Notes: generated by a model from the sequence alone, not told the origin. DNA of 64,000 bases from Actinokineospora iranica (GCF_900101685.1 NZ_FMZZ01000004.1:318511-382510), one strand, 5' to 3'; positions 39,344-48,806 are shown, numbered from the stretch's first letter. Numbers and translations: made by a program.

Positions 39344-39808
39344 TCAGGCTCCGTCGGCGGTGTTGATGGCGGTGGTGTTGTGGCCTTCGGTGTTCTCGTA
39401 CTCGTGCCGGGCCGCGGTGAGCGTATCGATGTAACCCTGCACGTAGGCACGCATGCTCAGATTGTGCGTGATCGCCGCGTCCATGCTCGCCTGGCTGGCC
39501 GTGGCCTCCTTCTGGCTCGCCTCGTCTCCAGCCAGCGGTGTGATCAGGTTCTTCACCGCCTCAATCTTGCGGCGGTTGTCGTCGATCCTCTTGAGGAGGG
39601 CTTTCCACTGCTCGATCAGGCTGTCGAGTTCGGCGATGCTGGAGATGGCGTAGTGGCCGTCACCCCTGCCGCCGCTGGCGGGAGTGGCGCCAGGTGGCGT
39701 CATCCCGGGGAATAGCTGTCCCGGGATCTTGAGCAACTTGCGGTAGGCCACCTCGGCGCCGACCTGCGTCTCGATGTCGGCGGGTGCCGGTTCGGTCTCT
39801 TCAGCCAT
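39344..39808 (-). CDS. helical WXG100-like/ESX-associated hypothetical protein
   Basis: It has 154 residues from the ATG at 39808 (MAEETEPAPADIETQVGAEV) with GGAGGACCC upstream; upstream in-frame codons to 40021 are not credible. The rest is mainly helical (ELDSLIEQWKALLKRIDDNR, ASQASMDAAITHNLSMRAYV), and IEQWKAL may be a WXG-like turn. No membrane segment or signal peptide is seen. Pairing with a DUF3558 lipoprotein 8 bp downstream suggests a type VII secretion link, which is inference. Confidence 0.6.
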   Translation of the reverse strand: MAEETEPAPADIETQVGAEVAYRKLLKIPGQLFPGMTPPGATPASGGRGDGHYAISSIAELDSLIEQWKALLKRIDDNRRKIEAVKNLITPLAGDEASQKEATASQASMDAAITHNLSMRAYVQGYIDTLTAARHEYENTEGHNTTAINTADGA

Positions 39809-39971
39809 GGGTCCTCCAGCCGTCGGCACGGAGACCGTGATCGGTCTGGTTGAGCACCGACTACTCCCCCATGGCCGCGGTTTCCCTCGTGAACGGGTGT
39901 TTCCCGCGCGCGTGAGAGTACCGATTTCGGGAACCCGCCCGGTCGTGTTCCGGGAAAGCGGACTGCCGAAG

Positions 39972-40817
39972 TCATGCCTTCGAGGGCAGGTCCGCCAAGG
40001 TGGGGTAAGAGGGCTGCGCACCGGGGCGGGTCACGGAGAAAGCGGCGACTTGGACTGCGTGTTGGGCGGCTGTCACTAGGTCGTCGCCCGCTGCCAGGGC
40101 GGCTGCTAGGGCTCCGGTGAAGGCGTCGCCTGCGCCGGTTGTGTCGACGGGGGTGACGTGCGGGGCGGGGACCTCCGTCGTGCCGTTCGGGGTGGTCACC
40201 AGGGCTCCGCGTGCTCCCAGAGTGATCACGGTGCTGCGGGCGGCGAGCAGCGCGTCCCCCAAAGCCGCCGCCTCGTGTTCGTTGACGACCACGGGGTCCA
40301 GCGCCGCCACCGTCGCAGGTGACAGGATGGCGACCGGCGACAGGTTCAGCACCACCCGCACTCCCGTCCGCGAGGCCTCCGCCACCGCGTGCTCGACAAC
40401 CCCCAGTGGCACCTCCAGCGACGCCACCAACACCGCGGCGTCCCCCAAATCCACGTCCGATGGCGTCAACGCGGCATTGGCCCCAGGTGACACCACGATC
40501 GAGTTCTCCCCGTCCGGAGTCACCGCGATATAGGCGAGACCGGTAGGCCGCTCCACCCGCCGCACCCGGTCCACGGACACCCCCGCCGCCCGCAGCGACT
40601 CCAGCAGCAGGTCCCCGTACCCGTCCCGCCCGACCGCCCCGAGAAACGACACCGCCGCCCCAAGCCGTCCGGCCGCCACGGCTGTGTTCGCGCCTTTGCC
40701 GCCGGGAAGCACGCGGGTGTCCGACCCGAGCACGGTTTCACCGCCAAGAGGCCGCCGGGCGACCTCGACCACGAGGTCCGCGTTCGCGGACCCGAGCACC
40801 ACCACTGCCTCGCTCAC
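39972..40817 (-). CDS. rbsK: ribokinase-like sugar kinase (PfkB family)
   Basis: It has 281 residues from a GTG at 40817 (VSEAVVVLGSANADLVVEVA). PfkB signatures are GGKGANTAVAAGRLGAAVSF near residue 38 and the C-terminal DTTGAGDAFTGALAAALAAG with the catalytic Asp. Ribokinase phosphorylates ribose at O5; this is the closest family, but a neighbouring sugar transporter is absent, so other substrates (deoxyribose, nucleosides) are possible. The mRNA looks leaderless (-10 at 40825-40830). Confidence 0.85.
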   Translation of the reverse strand: MSEAVVVLGSANADLVVEVARRPLGGETVLGSDTRVLPGGKGANTAVAAGRLGAAVSFLGAVGRDGYGDLLLESLRAAGVSVDRVRRVERPTGLAYIAVTPDGENSIVVSPGANAALTPSDVDLGDAAVLVASLEVPLGVVEHAVAEASRTGVRVVLNLSPVAILSPATVAALDPVVVNEHEAAALGDALLAARSTVITLGARGALVTTPNGTTEVPAPHVTPVDTTGAGDAFTGALAAALAAGDDLVTAAQHAVQVAAFSVTRPGAQPSYPTLADLPSKA

Positions 40818-41131
40818 AGCATCGACCCTAGTCAGCGGCCGTTGCCGATTGCGAACGTGCGCATGTGTGAACGAATGAGTAGTTCTGTGGATCGAGAGTG
40901 CGACACTGTGCGTCAGTGTTGTTGTCGCGCGTCTGTCCGCAGGCGCGGGGTGAACCCCCGGTGTGGGCCGCGAGGTCCGCGCCGGGTGCCGGCTTCGGCC
41001 GGTTTTCCGTGTCACCGGCGCCGGTCGCGTAGCCCCCCGAGCGATCGGCGTCGGTGGCGCGGTCTTGTGGTGCTTTCCCGTGGCGTACGGCTACGGTCGA
41101 CTGATCGGTCACCACGAGCACGGAGCGCCAC
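40818..41131. other. divergent intergenic region, ribokinase/TetR
   Basis: No gene is supported in these 314 bases. On the minus strand TAGGGT (40830-40825) ends 7 bases before the ribokinase GTG, a likely -10 of a leaderless transcript. A clear TetR-type operator was not found. Confidence 0.45.
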
Positions 41132-41851
41132 ATGACTCAGGCCACTCGACGCGAACGTGGCCGTACGGGCACCGATCGGGATATTCGTCGGCAGGCGCGG
41201 GCACTGCTCGTGAGCGACGGTCCGCAGGCGGTGACGTTGCGGGCGATCGCCAGGGAGCTGGGGATCACCGCGCCCGCCCTGTATCGGTATTACGCCTCCC
41301 GGGAAGACCTGATCGAGCACTTGCGCGCCGACGTGTGCGACGACCTGGCCGTGCATCTCGCGGACGGCCTGGCCGAGGTGCCCGAATCCGACCACCTCGG
41401 CCAGGTGCTCGCCGTCTGCCGGGGTTTCCGCCGGTGGGCGCTGGCGCACCCGCAGGAGTTCACCCTGGTCTTCGCCTCGCCGTCCGGCCACGCCAGCAAC
41501 CACCATCTCGCCCGCGGCTCGTTCGGCCGGATCTTCCTGACCGTCGCAGGGCGCGTGCTGGCCAGCGGCCCGTGGGCGACGCAGCCGGACTCGGCTGTCC
41601 CCGATGCCCTGCGCGCCGACCTGGCCGCGTTCCGGCTCGACCTGCTCGCCAACATGGCCCGCAACGGCCTGGACGTGCCGGAGAACCGGCTCGGCGTCGG
41701 CACCGCGTTCGCGATGCTGCGGTTCTGGGTGCGGCTCTACGGGCAGGTGGCGCTGGAGGTGTTCGGCCAGCTTCCGATGCCCGTCGTCGACGCCGCCCCG
41801 CTGTTCGAGGCGATGCTGGCCGATCTCACTGAGGAGATCGGCCTCCGCTGA
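41132..41851 (+). CDS. TetR family transcriptional regulator (WHG-domain type)
   Basis: It has 239 residues from an ATG with GGAG upstream (MTQATRRERGRTGTDRDIRR). The N-terminal helix-turn-helix is VTLRAIARELGITAPALYRY followed by YASREDLIEHL. The C-terminal ligand domain has FRRWALAHPQEFTLVFASPS and a helical end typical of the WHG group. The target is unknown. Its last 26 bases overlap the convergent MerR gene. Confidence 0.88.
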   Translation: MTQATRRERGRTGTDRDIRRQARALLVSDGPQAVTLRAIARELGITAPALYRYYASREDLIEHLRADVCDDLAVHLADGLAEVPESDHLGQVLAVCRGFRRWALAHPQEFTLVFASPSGHASNHHLARGSFGRIFLTVAGRVLASGPWATQPDSAVPDALRADLAAFRLDLLANMARNGLDVPENRLGVGTAFAMLRFWVRLYGQVALEVFGQLPMPVVDAAPLFEAMLADLTEEIGLR

Positions 41852-42581
41852 CGGCCGCGATGGCCCGGGAGACGTACTCGAACAGCTCCGGCGACATGCA
41901 GCCGCCCTGCTGGCCGAGTTTGCCGCCCTGGTCCGTCAACATCTTCGTCACCGCGTCGCGGATTCCCGGGTCGCCGCCGGTGAAGGCGTCGCCCAGTTCG
42001 ATCCAGCGGCGCGTCACCGCCTGCACCTGCGGGTCATCCACGGGGGTGTCCGCCTGTTGGTGGGCGGTCATCGCGGCGATCACCTCCGGCCAGGCCCGCT
42101 CCACCTCCTTGATGGCGTCCTCCCCCAGTTCCTCGCGCCGTTTGGCGAGGTAGTCCAACTGCTCGGGCGTGTAGTAGTCCTCGATCATCTGCATCGTCTC
42201 CAAGAGGCTCATGACCTCGATCCCCTCTGTCGAGGTCATCCGTTCGAGCAGGGACCGCACCTGTGCGCGCAGGTCGCGCATCCGGCGCGCCTCGCGGTCG
42301 AGGTGGTCGAGCTGGCTGGCCAGCACCTGCCGCAGCGCGTCCCGGGTGTCCGGGGCGGCCAGGGACTCGGCGATGGCGTCGAGGCCGAGCCCGAGGGAGC
42401 GCAGCGCCCGGACCCGGTACAGCCGCCGCACGTCGGCGTCGGTGTAGCGGCGGTGCCCGGACGCGGTGCGCTCGGTGGGTTCGACCAGGCCGATCTCGTC
42501 GTAGTGGTGCAGCGTCCGCACGGTCAGCCCGGTCGCCCTGGCCAGCTCGCCGACGCTCCACCGACGTTCGTTCCCGCTCAT
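41826..42581 (-). CDS. MerR family regulator with TipAS antibiotic-recognition domain
   Basis: It has 251 residues. The winged helix-turn-helix is at residues 8-75 (WSVGELARATGLTVRTLHHY, DEIGLVEPTERTASGHRRYT), followed by a coiled coil (ALRQVLASQLDHLDREARRM). The C-terminal TipAS-like domain (MIEDYYTPEQLDYLAKRREE, WIELGDAFTGGDPGIRDAVT) in the family binds thiopeptides or other drugs and activates transcription. It is divergent from no obvious efflux gene. TipAL-like proteins usually autoregulate. Confidence 0.9.
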   Translation of the reverse strand: MSGNERRWSVGELARATGLTVRTLHHYDEIGLVEPTERTASGHRRYTDADVRRLYRVRALRSLGLGLDAIAESLAAPDTRDALRQVLASQLDHLDREARRMRDLRAQVRSLLERMTSTEGIEVMSLLETMQMIEDYYTPEQLDYLAKRREELGEDAIKEVERAWPEVIAAMTAHQQADTPVDDPQVQAVTRRWIELGDAFTGGDPGIRDAVTKMLTDQGGKLGQQGGCMSPELFEYVSRAIAAVSGGRSPQ

Positions 42582-42633
42582 GCCGATGACGCTAGGACCT
42601 CACGTGACGGGAGGTGCAAGCGTCGCCACCGGG

Positions 42634-43260
42634 TCAGTTTGGGTTTCGCGCCGGATCAGTGGGTCGCGTCGCCCGGGTGAACAGGTCGGCCAGCTCGCGG
42701 GCGTAGTCGGCGAGGTCGACGTCCGGGTCCGTCTCCCGGCGGGCGGCGGCGCCGTCGACGGCCTGGCTGATGGTCTGGGCCATCACAGCGATGTCGAACT
42801 CGCCGAAGACGCCTTCGCGCTGGCCCTGGGCCAGTTGCCGTTCCAGCCTGCCGACCCGCAGGTCGCGCAGCAGCGGCGCGTACTGGGGGGCGCCGTTCTC
42901 GTCGCGGGCGTTGCGGGCGACCTCGGTGATGGCCCGCATGTGCTCGGGGTGCGTGCGCAGCAGGTCGACCTGCGACTCGATGTAGCCGCGCAGCATCTCG
43001 ACCCGGTCGGTGATTCCGGCGAGCCGCTCGTCCATGCGCTCGTCGACGACGCCCATGGCGGCGAGGAGGACGGCCCACATCAACTCGTCCTTGCCCTGGA
43101 AGTGGTAGGAGATCATCCGCGTGCTGCTCAGGCCCGCGCGCTCGACAATGCGCGCGAACGACGCCTGCCCGTAGCCGAGGTCGGCGATGACCTCGATGGC
43201 GGCGTCGATGATCTGCGCGCGCCGCGCGGCTTCGGTGACGGTCCGCTGATTTACCTGCAT
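42634..43260 (-). CDS. TetR family transcriptional regulator
   Basis: It has 208 residues. The N-terminal DNA-binding domain is AARRAQIIDAAIEVIADLGY, then FARIVERAGLSSTRMISYHF and QGKDELMWAVL. The C-terminal domain is helical (MRGYIESQVDLLRTHPEHM-like). It lies 28 bp from the LysR gene on the same strand. The target is unknown. Confidence 0.88.
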   Translation of the reverse strand: MQVNQRTVTEAARRAQIIDAAIEVIADLGYGQASFARIVERAGLSSTRMISYHFQGKDELMWAVLLAAMGVVDERMDERLAGITDRVEMLRGYIESQVDLLRTHPEHMRAITEVARNARDENGAPQYAPLLRDLRVGRLERQLAQGQREGVFGEFDIAVMAQTISQAVDGAAARRETDPDVDLADYARELADLFTRATRPTDPARNPN

Positions 43261-43288
43261 GAGTAAAAATTAACACGGCCAAGTAAAA

Positions 43289-44188
43289 CTAGCTGCCGAC
43301 TTTTTCCGCGGCCGCGCTCAGGGCCGCCCGCACGGCCGAGACCAGCGGATGTGTCTCGCGCCCGCGCCGGATCGCGGCGAACACCCGGCGCATCGGCGGC
43401 TCCCCCGCCACCGGCACCACCCGGGCCAGGTCGACGCCGCGCAGCGCCGTGCGCGGGATCAGCGCCACCCCGACCCCGGCCGCGACCAGGGCCGCCTCGG
43501 CGGCGAAATCGTCGGAGACGTGCGTGACCTTCGGGGTGAACCCGGCGCTCTCGCACGCCACGACCAGCACGTCCCGGCACGGGTTGCCCGGCAGCGGCAC
43601 CACCCACTCCGCGTCGGCGAGGTCGGCCAGCGCGACCTCCGCGCGCCCGAGCAGCGGGTGCCCGGGCGGGAGCACCGCGTCGAACGGCTCGGCGTACAGC
43701 GGGTCCCGGACGATCCGCCGCTCCGCATCGTCGCCCCGCCGCCGCATCGCGATCGCGATGTCGATCTCCCCGTCCAGCAGCAGCGGCAGACTCCGCTGCC
43801 CCTCGGCGTCGCGCACCAGCACCGTCACCCCCGGCGCGCTCACCCGCAGCGCCGTGATCGCGGGCGCCACCACCTGCGTGATCGCCGACGCGAACGCCGC
43901 GACCGCCACCCGCCCACCGGTCCCGGCCGCGTGCGCGGCCAACCGGGCCTCCGCCCGGTCCACCTCGGCCAGCACCGCGTCCGCGTGCTCGACCAGCAGC
44001 TCCCCAGCCTGCGTCAGGAACACCCGCCGCCCCTTGCGGCGCAGCAGCTCCTGCCCCACCTCCGACTCCAGCGCCGCAAGCTGCTGCGACACCGCGGACG
44101 GCGTCAAATGCAGCGCCTGTCCGGCCGCGGTGACCGTGCCGTGGTCGGCGAGCGCTCGCAGCACCCGCAACCGCCGAGGGTCGATCAC
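43289..44188 (-). CDS. LysR family transcriptional regulator
   Basis: It has 299 residues from the GTG at 44188 (VIDPRRLRVLRALADHGTVT); an ATG at 44212 would add eight residues. The N-terminal helix-turn-helix is in TAAGQALHLTPSAVSQQLAA. The LysR substrate-binding domain follows (GRVAVAAFASAITQVVAPAI, LLDGEIDIAIAMRRRGDDAE). No divergent target gene is present: the upstream region leads to the low-GC secreted protein gene at 44515 on the other strand, which may or may not be its target. Confidence 0.88.
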   Translation of the reverse strand: MIDPRRLRVLRALADHGTVTAAGQALHLTPSAVSQQLAALESEVGQELLRRKGRRVFLTQAGELLVEHADAVLAEVDRAEARLAAHAAGTGGRVAVAAFASAITQVVAPAITALRVSAPGVTVLVRDAEGQRSLPLLLDGEIDIAIAMRRRGDDAERRIVRDPLYAEPFDAVLPPGHPLLGRAEVALADLADAEWVVPLPGNPCRDVLVVACESAGFTPKVTHVSDDFAAEAALVAAGVGVALIPRTALRGVDLARVVPVAGEPPMRRVFAAIRRGRETHPLVSAVRAALSAAAEKVGS

Positions 44189-44514
44189 ACCACCATCTTG
44201 CCCGACTCGCATCCTGATGACCGGTGAAGCCCCCTTCTGGTCGACGGCTTTCGCTCGTTCCTGTAGGTGGGACAGGAGGTTCGTAAGGTGATGAAGTAAG
44301 AGCGGATTCGTGCGGCCGATTTGGTGTGGGCGAAACGCCGCCAGATTTGGTGAGGTCACCCGGACGAGTCCGACTTGCCTCGGCAGGTAACGAGTGGACC
44401 CGTGCGGCTGACAACGTCACCTACAACGGGGGCTTGGGTTGTCAACAGAACCCGGGAGATGCGTCAATTAGCGCAGGCCACCTTCAGGCCGGACTGAAAC
44501 TTGAGGAGTCGGAC
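44189..44514. other. intergenic region between LysR gene and secreted protein
   Basis: No gene is supported in these 326 bases. A short frame starting GTGATGAAG stops at once (44288-44299), and the in-frame extension of the downstream gene to 44326 lacks a signal peptide at its start. GC content falls towards the 3' end. Confidence 0.4.
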
Positions 44515-44916
44515 GTGCTTAAGCGTATCTTTGGTGTTGCGGTCGCAATCATGACCACATCGACACTCGGCGTTACCGCGGCAAATGCCGATCTGAGCGC
44601 GGGTGCTGGAACTTTCACAGGCGAGAACTGCAAGCCTAGCGAAAAGAGGCTGTGCATGTTCCGGAATACCCACTACAATGACGGTGGAGTGTACATTCAG
44701 GGCAAATTCGCACTCCGCAGCTTCGAGGATAGCTGGAAATTTGACAATCAAATGGCCTCGTGGTTGAACCTCAATGAGGAAGGTGGCGCAAAGTACAACT
44801 GCGTATGGTACCCGGAGAAAGATTACAAGGGTACGCCCCATATTATGACATACAACCACAAAAATGTTCTCTTGAAGCAAGAGATAAACACGGCGAGTTC
44901 GGTGAAGTGTGAATAG
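44515..44916 (+). CDS. secreted small Cys-containing protein, peptidase-inhibitor I36-like
   Basis: It has 133 residues from the GTG at 44515 with GAGGAG upstream. A signal peptide (VLKRIFGVAVAIMTTSTLGV) ends near ANA-DL (about residue 26). The mature part of about 107 residues has four cysteines (GENCKPSEKRLCMFRNTHYN, YNCVWY, SSVKCE) and aromatic-Gly patterns like the beta-gamma-crystallin fold of I36 inhibitors. Codon use and GC (about half A/T) differ clearly from neighbours, a sign of horizontal transfer. The family call is tentative. Confidence 0.6.
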   Translation: MLKRIFGVAVAIMTTSTLGVTAANADLSAGAGTFTGENCKPSEKRLCMFRNTHYNDGGVYIQGKFALRSFEDSWKFDNQMASWLNLNEEGGAKYNCVWYPEKDYKGTPHIMTYNHKNVLLKQEINTASSVKCE

Positions 44917-44983
44917 CGGCAAAATTTCGAGTCTGGTTTGAGTGAGAATTGAGCGCTATTCTTAGGCGCTGTGACGGGTAGAG

Positions 44984-45023
44984 CCTGGTGGTCGGGCTGG
45001 TTGCCTGCCGCCCGACCACCAGG
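44984..45023. terminator. bidirectional terminator hairpin
   Basis: CCTGGTGGTCGGGC (44984-44997) and GCCCGACCACCAGG (45010-45023) form a perfect 14-bp stem with a 12-base loop. It lies between the convergent inhibitor-like gene and kbl. Confidence 0.75.
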
Positions 45024-45116
45024 ATAGCCGAACACAATTTGACACGACGTGCTGGTGGCCCGACTGACCGCACTATTTTCTGTCTTATTGAGGAGGTTGA
45101 CCCTGCCCGCGTCCAA

Positions 45117-46298
45117 TCAGCCCATCTTCGCCCGCGCGGCGATGAAGGCGTCCACCGCGCGGTTGACGTCGTCGGTCGAGTGGGCGGCGGACATCTGGGT
45201 GCGGATGCGGGCCTTGCCGTGCGGGACGACCGGGTAGGAGAAGCCGATGGCGTACACGCCCTGGTCGAGCAGCAGGTCCGCCATCCTGGCCGCCTCGGCG
45301 GCGTCGCCGATCATGACCGGGATGATCGGGTGCTCGCCGGGGAGCAGGTCGAAGCCCGCCTCGGTCATCCGCGACCGGAACAGGGCGCTGTTCTCCCGCA
45401 GGCGGGTAAGCAGGTCGGCGGAGGAGTCCAGCAGGTCGAGCGCGGTCATGGTGGCGGCGGTGATGGACGGGGCGAGCGAGTTGGAGAACAGGTACGGCCG
45501 CGACCGCTGCCGCAGCATCGCCACGATCTCCGCGCGGCCGGAGACGTAGCCGCCGCTCGCGCCGCCGAGGGCCTTGCCGAGGGTGCCGGTGTAGATGTCC
45601 ACGCGGTCGCCGACGCCGAAGTGCTCCGGGGTCCCGCGGCCGGTGGCGCCCATGAAACCGACGGCGTGCGAGTCGTCGACCATGACCAGGGCGTCGTGCT
45701 TCTCGGCGAGGGCGCAGATCTCGTCAAGAGGCGCCAGGTAGCCGTCCATGGAGAACACGCCGTCGGTGGCGATGAGCCGGTACCGGGCGCCCGCCGCTTC
45801 GCGCAGGCGTGCTTCCAGGTCAGCCATGTCGCGGTTGCGGTAGCGGCTCCGGCCCGCCTTGCACAGGCGGATGCCGTCGATGATCGACGCGTGGTTCAGC
45901 TCGTCGGAGATCACCACGTCCCGGTCGGTCAGCAGCGTCTCGAACAGGCCGCCGTTGGCGTCGAAGCAGGAGCTGTAGAGGATCGTGTCCTCGGTGCCGA
46001 GGAACCGCGACAGCCGCGCCTCCAGGTCCTTGTGCGGGGCCTGCGTTCCGCAGATGAACCGCACCGACGCCATCCCGAAACCCCACTCGTCCAGGGCTTT
46101 CTTCGCCGCGTCGACCAACGCGGGATGGTCGGCGAGACCGAGGTAGTTGTTCGCGCAAAAGTTCACCACCGCCGCGGACCCGTTCACCCGGACCTCGGCC
46201 TTCTGCGGGGACGTGAGCACCCGCTCGGCCTTGAACAGCCCCGCGGCCCGGATCTCGGCCAGCCCCGCCCGCAGGTCTTCGCGTATCGCGCCGTACAT
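45117..46298 (-). CDS. kbl: glycine C-acetyltransferase (2-amino-3-ketobutyrate CoA ligase)
   Basis: Kbl cleaves 2-amino-3-ketobutyrate with CoA into glycine and acetyl-CoA. It has 393 residues from the ATG at 46298 ([20 protein letters not shown]). It is a PLP alpha-oxoamine synthase: [60 protein letters not shown] and the cofactor lysine in [14 protein letters not shown]. The start overlaps the tdh stop by one base (TGATG), so the two steps of threonine degradation are coupled. Confidence 0.96.
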   Translation of the reverse strand: MYGAIREDLRAGLAEIRAAGLFKAERVLTSPQKAEVRVNGSAAVVNFCANNYLGLADHPALVDAAKKALDEWGFGMASVRFICGTQAPHKDLEARLSRFLGTEDTILYSSCFDANGGLFETLLTDRDVVISDELNHASIIDGIRLCKAGRSRYRNRDMADLEARLREAAGARYRLIATDGVFSMDGYLAPLDEICALAEKHDALVMVDDSHAVGFMGATGRGTPEHFGVGDRVDIYTGTLGKALGGASGGYVSGRAEIVAMLRQRSRPYLFSNSLAPSITAATMTALDLLDSSADLLTRLRENSALFRSRMTEAGFDLLPGEHPIIPVMIGDAAEAARMADLLLDQGVYAIGFSYPVVPHGKARIRTQMSAAHSTDDVNRAVDAFIAARAKMG

Positions 46299-47326
46299 CA
46301 ACTCTCCCAATCCAGGACGACCTTGCCGCACCGGCCCCCGCGCGCGGTGGCGAAGGCCTCGGTGAACTCGGTGTGGTGGAACCGGTGTGTGATCACCGGT
46401 GACAGATCGAGCCCCGCTTGCAGCAGGACCGACATCGCGTACCAGGTCTCGAACATCTCGCGGCCGTAGACGCCCTTGATGGTGAGCATCTTGAGCACCA
46501 CGGCGCTCCAGTCGACCGTGATCTCCCGCGCGGGCAGCCCCAGCAGCGCGATCCGGCCGCCGTGGGTCATGTTCGCGATCATCTCCCGCAGCGCCGAGGG
46601 CTGCCCGGACATCTCCATGCCCACGTCGAAGCCCTCGGTCATCGCCAACTCGCCGTACACGTCCGACACCGCCGCCGACGACACGTCCAGCGCCAGGCTG
46701 ACCCCGATCTTGCGCGCCAACTCCAGTCGCGGCCCGCTCACATCGGTGATCACCACGTGCCGCGCCCCCGCGTGCCTGGCCACCGCCGCGGCCATCAGCC
46801 CGATCGGCCCGGCCCCGGTGATCAGCACGTCCTCCCCGAGCACCGGGAACGTCAACGCCGTGTGCACCGCGTTGCCGAACGGGTCGAAAATCGCCGCGAC
46901 GTCGAGGTCGACCTCGTGCCGGTGCACCCACGCGTTCGCCTCCGGCAGCACCGTGAACTCGGCGAACGCACCCGCGGTGTGCACCCCGACGCCGATGGTG
47001 TGCGCGCACAGGTGCCGCCGCCCGGCCAGGCAGTTGCGGCACGTGCCGCACACCAGGTGCCCCTCACCGCTGACCAGGTCGCCGACCGCCACCTTGGTGA
47101 CCGCGGCCCCCACCGCCACGACCTCGCCGACGAACTCGTGCCCGAGCACCAGCGGCACCCGGATCGTCCGCGCCGCCCACTCGTCCCACGAGTCGATGTG
47201 CAGGTCGGTGCCGCAGATGCCGGTCCGCAGCACCCGCAGCAGCACATCCCCGGGCCCGGGCGTCGGCTCCGGCACGTCGATGAGTTCCACACCGGGGCCC
47301 GGGGCGACCTTGACCAGAGCCTTCAC
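46298..47326 (-). CDS. tdh: L-threonine 3-dehydrogenase
   Basis: Tdh oxidises threonine to 2-amino-3-ketobutyrate with NAD. It has 342 residues from the GTG at 47326 ([20 protein letters not shown]), with CGGAGGAAG upstream. It is a zinc medium-chain dehydrogenase: catalytic zinc residues GICGTDLHI and GHEFVGEVV, structural zinc cysteines in [15 protein letters not shown], and the NAD motif [20 protein letters not shown]. Paired with kbl it converts threonine to glycine and acetyl-CoA. Confidence 0.96.
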   Translation of the reverse strand: MKALVKVAPGPGVELIDVPEPTPGPGDVLLRVLRTGICGTDLHIDSWDEWAARTIRVPLVLGHEFVGEVVAVGAAVTKVAVGDLVSGEGHLVCGTCRNCLAGRRHLCAHTIGVGVHTAGAFAEFTVLPEANAWVHRHEVDLDVAAIFDPFGNAVHTALTFPVLGEDVLITGAGPIGLMAAAVARHAGARHVVITDVSGPRLELARKIGVSLALDVSSAAVSDVYGELAMTEGFDVGMEMSGQPSALREMIANMTHGGRIALLGLPAREITVDWSAVVLKMLTIKGVYGREMFETWYAMSVLLQAGLDLSPVITHRFHHTEFTEAFATARGGRCGKVVLDWES

Positions 47327-47441
47327 GACTTCCTCCGATGCACCGGACGGGCAACCGCCCCTCACGCGGAGTCTCGCGCCCCTCCATCGTGCGGTCCATC
47401 GGCACTTTCCGCACAGCCTCGTCAGCGCCGCTTCACACGGT

Positions 47442-48065
47442 CTAGCTCTCCCAGCTCAGCTTCCACGGCTTCCGGATCGTCAGCGCGCCCAGCCGCACAT
47501 ACGTGGGTCGGCGGATGGTGAGCGAGCCCGCCCGGACCGTGCCGGTGATGACGAAATGCGGGCCGTGGCCGCGCGGGGCGTTGCCGACCTTGTCGTTGAC
47601 CGAGCCCGCCGTGACGTCGACAGCGGTCTGGCAGGAAGCGGTGTCGGGAAGCAGCAGGTCAACGGAGCCGCCCGTGAGGTCGACCTCGATCGTGACCTCG
47701 CGGTGGGGGATGACGGCCTCGGTGAAGTCCAGTTCGGTGGCCGACATGCGGTTGCGGAGCAGCAGCTCGCGCGGCACGTGCCAGCGGCCCTCACGCTTGA
47801 CCGAGGACATCACCGCCGCCAACTCCACCGGCTGACCCACGGCCGGACTGCCCGACTCCCGGTTGACGACAGCGGGAAGGTCCACCAGCACCGTGTTCAA
47901 CTCCGCCCGGGTCTTCGCGGCCAGGGCGGAGTCGGTGCGGACGGTGAACTCGTCGAGGGTGAGCATCCCGTGGCCGGTGGCCTTGCGCAGAACGGAGATC
48001 ACATGCTCGCGCTCGGCGTCGGACACCCGCAGGTCGCGGGGATTGATTGGCTGCTCAGCGGTCAC
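47442..48065 (-). CDS. DUF1707 protein with LiaF-like C-terminal domain
   Basis: It has 207 residues from a GTG. The N-terminal DUF1707 domain is [20 protein letters not shown] and ends [20 protein letters not shown]. The C-terminal part is a beta-repeat like the outer LiaF/DUF2154 domain ([20 protein letters not shown]-type repeats: [40 protein letters not shown]). No membrane segment is seen. It begins 9 bp after the response regulator stop, so it is the last gene of the 51180-47442 operon. This resembles the LiaF-LiaS-LiaR grouping. Confidence 0.8.
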   Translation of the reverse strand: MTAEQPINPRDLRVSDAEREHVISVLRKATGHGMLTLDEFTVRTDSALAAKTRAELNTVLVDLPAVVNRESGSPAVGQPVELAAVMSSVKREGRWHVPRELLLRNRMSATELDFTEAVIPHREVTIEVDLTGGSVDLLLPDTASCQTAVDVTAGSVNDKVGNAPRGHGPHFVITGTVRAGSLTIRRPTYVRLGALTIRKPWKLSWES

Positions 48066-48074
48066 CAGGCCAGG

Positions 48075-48737
48075 CTACTGCTCCGGATCGACGTCGAGGC
48101 CGTGTTCGATGGCGTAGCGGGCGAGTTCGACGCGGTTGTGGAGTTGGAGTTTGCGCAGTGTCGACTGGACGTGGTTCTCGACGGTGCGGTGGGACAGGAC
48201 GAGCCGGTCGGCGATCTGGCGGGCGGTGAGGCCCTTGGCGACCAGGCGCAGCACCTCCGTTTCCCGGTCGGTGAGGCGGGGGGCGGCGCCGTCTTCCGGG
48301 GCCGAGGCCATCCGCCGGTATTCGCCCAAGACCAGGCCCGCGAGTCCCGCGGTGAACACCGCGTCGCCCGCTGAGGTGCGGCGGACGGCGGCGACGAGTT
48401 CCTCCGCGGACGCCGACTTCACCAGGTAGCCGGAGGCGCCCGCTTTCACCGCTTCCAGCACGTCGTTGTGCTCTCCGCTCGCGGACAGCACAAGAACGCG
48501 GGTCGCCGCCAGTTCTCCGGTGATCTGCCGGGTGGCGTCCACGCCGGATTCGGCGCCGAGGTTGAGGTCCATCAGCACCACGTCGGGGCGGACCGCGCGC
48601 GCGATCCGGACCGCGGATGACGCGTCGGCGGCGGTCGCGCGGACGTCGAAGCCGCGTTCGGAGAGGTCGCGGGCGACGCCGTCGCGCCAGATCGGGTGGT
48701 CGTCGACGACCATGACCGTGATCGGTTGCTCGGTCAC
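48075..48737 (-). CDS. NarL/LuxR-type response regulator
   Basis: It has 220 residues from the GTG at 48737 (VTEQPITVMVVDDHPIWRDG). The receiver domain has the acidic pair Asp12/Asp13, phospho-acceptor Asp57 in VLMDLNLG and Lys in YLVKSAS. The LuxR helix-turn-helix is LTDRETEVLRLVAKGLTARQ followed by IADRLVLSHRTVENHVQS. Three further in-frame GTG codons at 48755, 48773 and 48791 lie in an 18-bp tandem repeat, each with a GGGA-type ribosome site; starting at 48791 (overlapping the kinase stop) would give 238 residues with a TAVTGR repeat tail. Confidence 0.92.
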   Translation of the reverse strand: MTEQPITVMVVDDHPIWRDGVARDLSERGFDVRATAADASSAVRIARAVRPDVVLMDLNLGAESGVDATRQITGELAATRVLVLSASGEHNDVLEAVKAGASGYLVKSASAEELVAAVRRTSAGDAVFTAGLAGLVLGEYRRMASAPEDGAAPRLTDRETEVLRLVAKGLTARQIADRLVLSHRTVENHVQSTLRKLQLHNRVELARYAIEHGLDVDPEQ

Positions 48738-48806
48738 CGCTGTCCCTCCCGTCACCGCTGTCCTTCCCGTCACCGCTGTCCTTCCCGTCACCGCTGTCCC
48801 CTCGTT
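48735..48806 (-). repeat. 18-bp tandem repeat carrying RBS and start codon
   Basis: Four consecutive 18-bp units (CACCGCTGTCCYTCCCGT on the plus strand; the fourth diverges at its end). On the minus strand each unit provides a purine-rich ribosome site about 7 bases ahead of an in-frame GTG. The last unit contains the stop codon of the kinase gene. Confidence 0.85.

Noticed and set aside
44984-45023. tRNA gene
   Set aside because: The fold is a single perfect hairpin with no cloverleaf arms or conserved TTC; it is best read as a terminator.
48735-48806. CRISPR or regulator iteron array
   Set aside because: The units are contiguous 18-mers inside a coding overlap and keep the reading frame, which fits slippage expansion of the translation start region.
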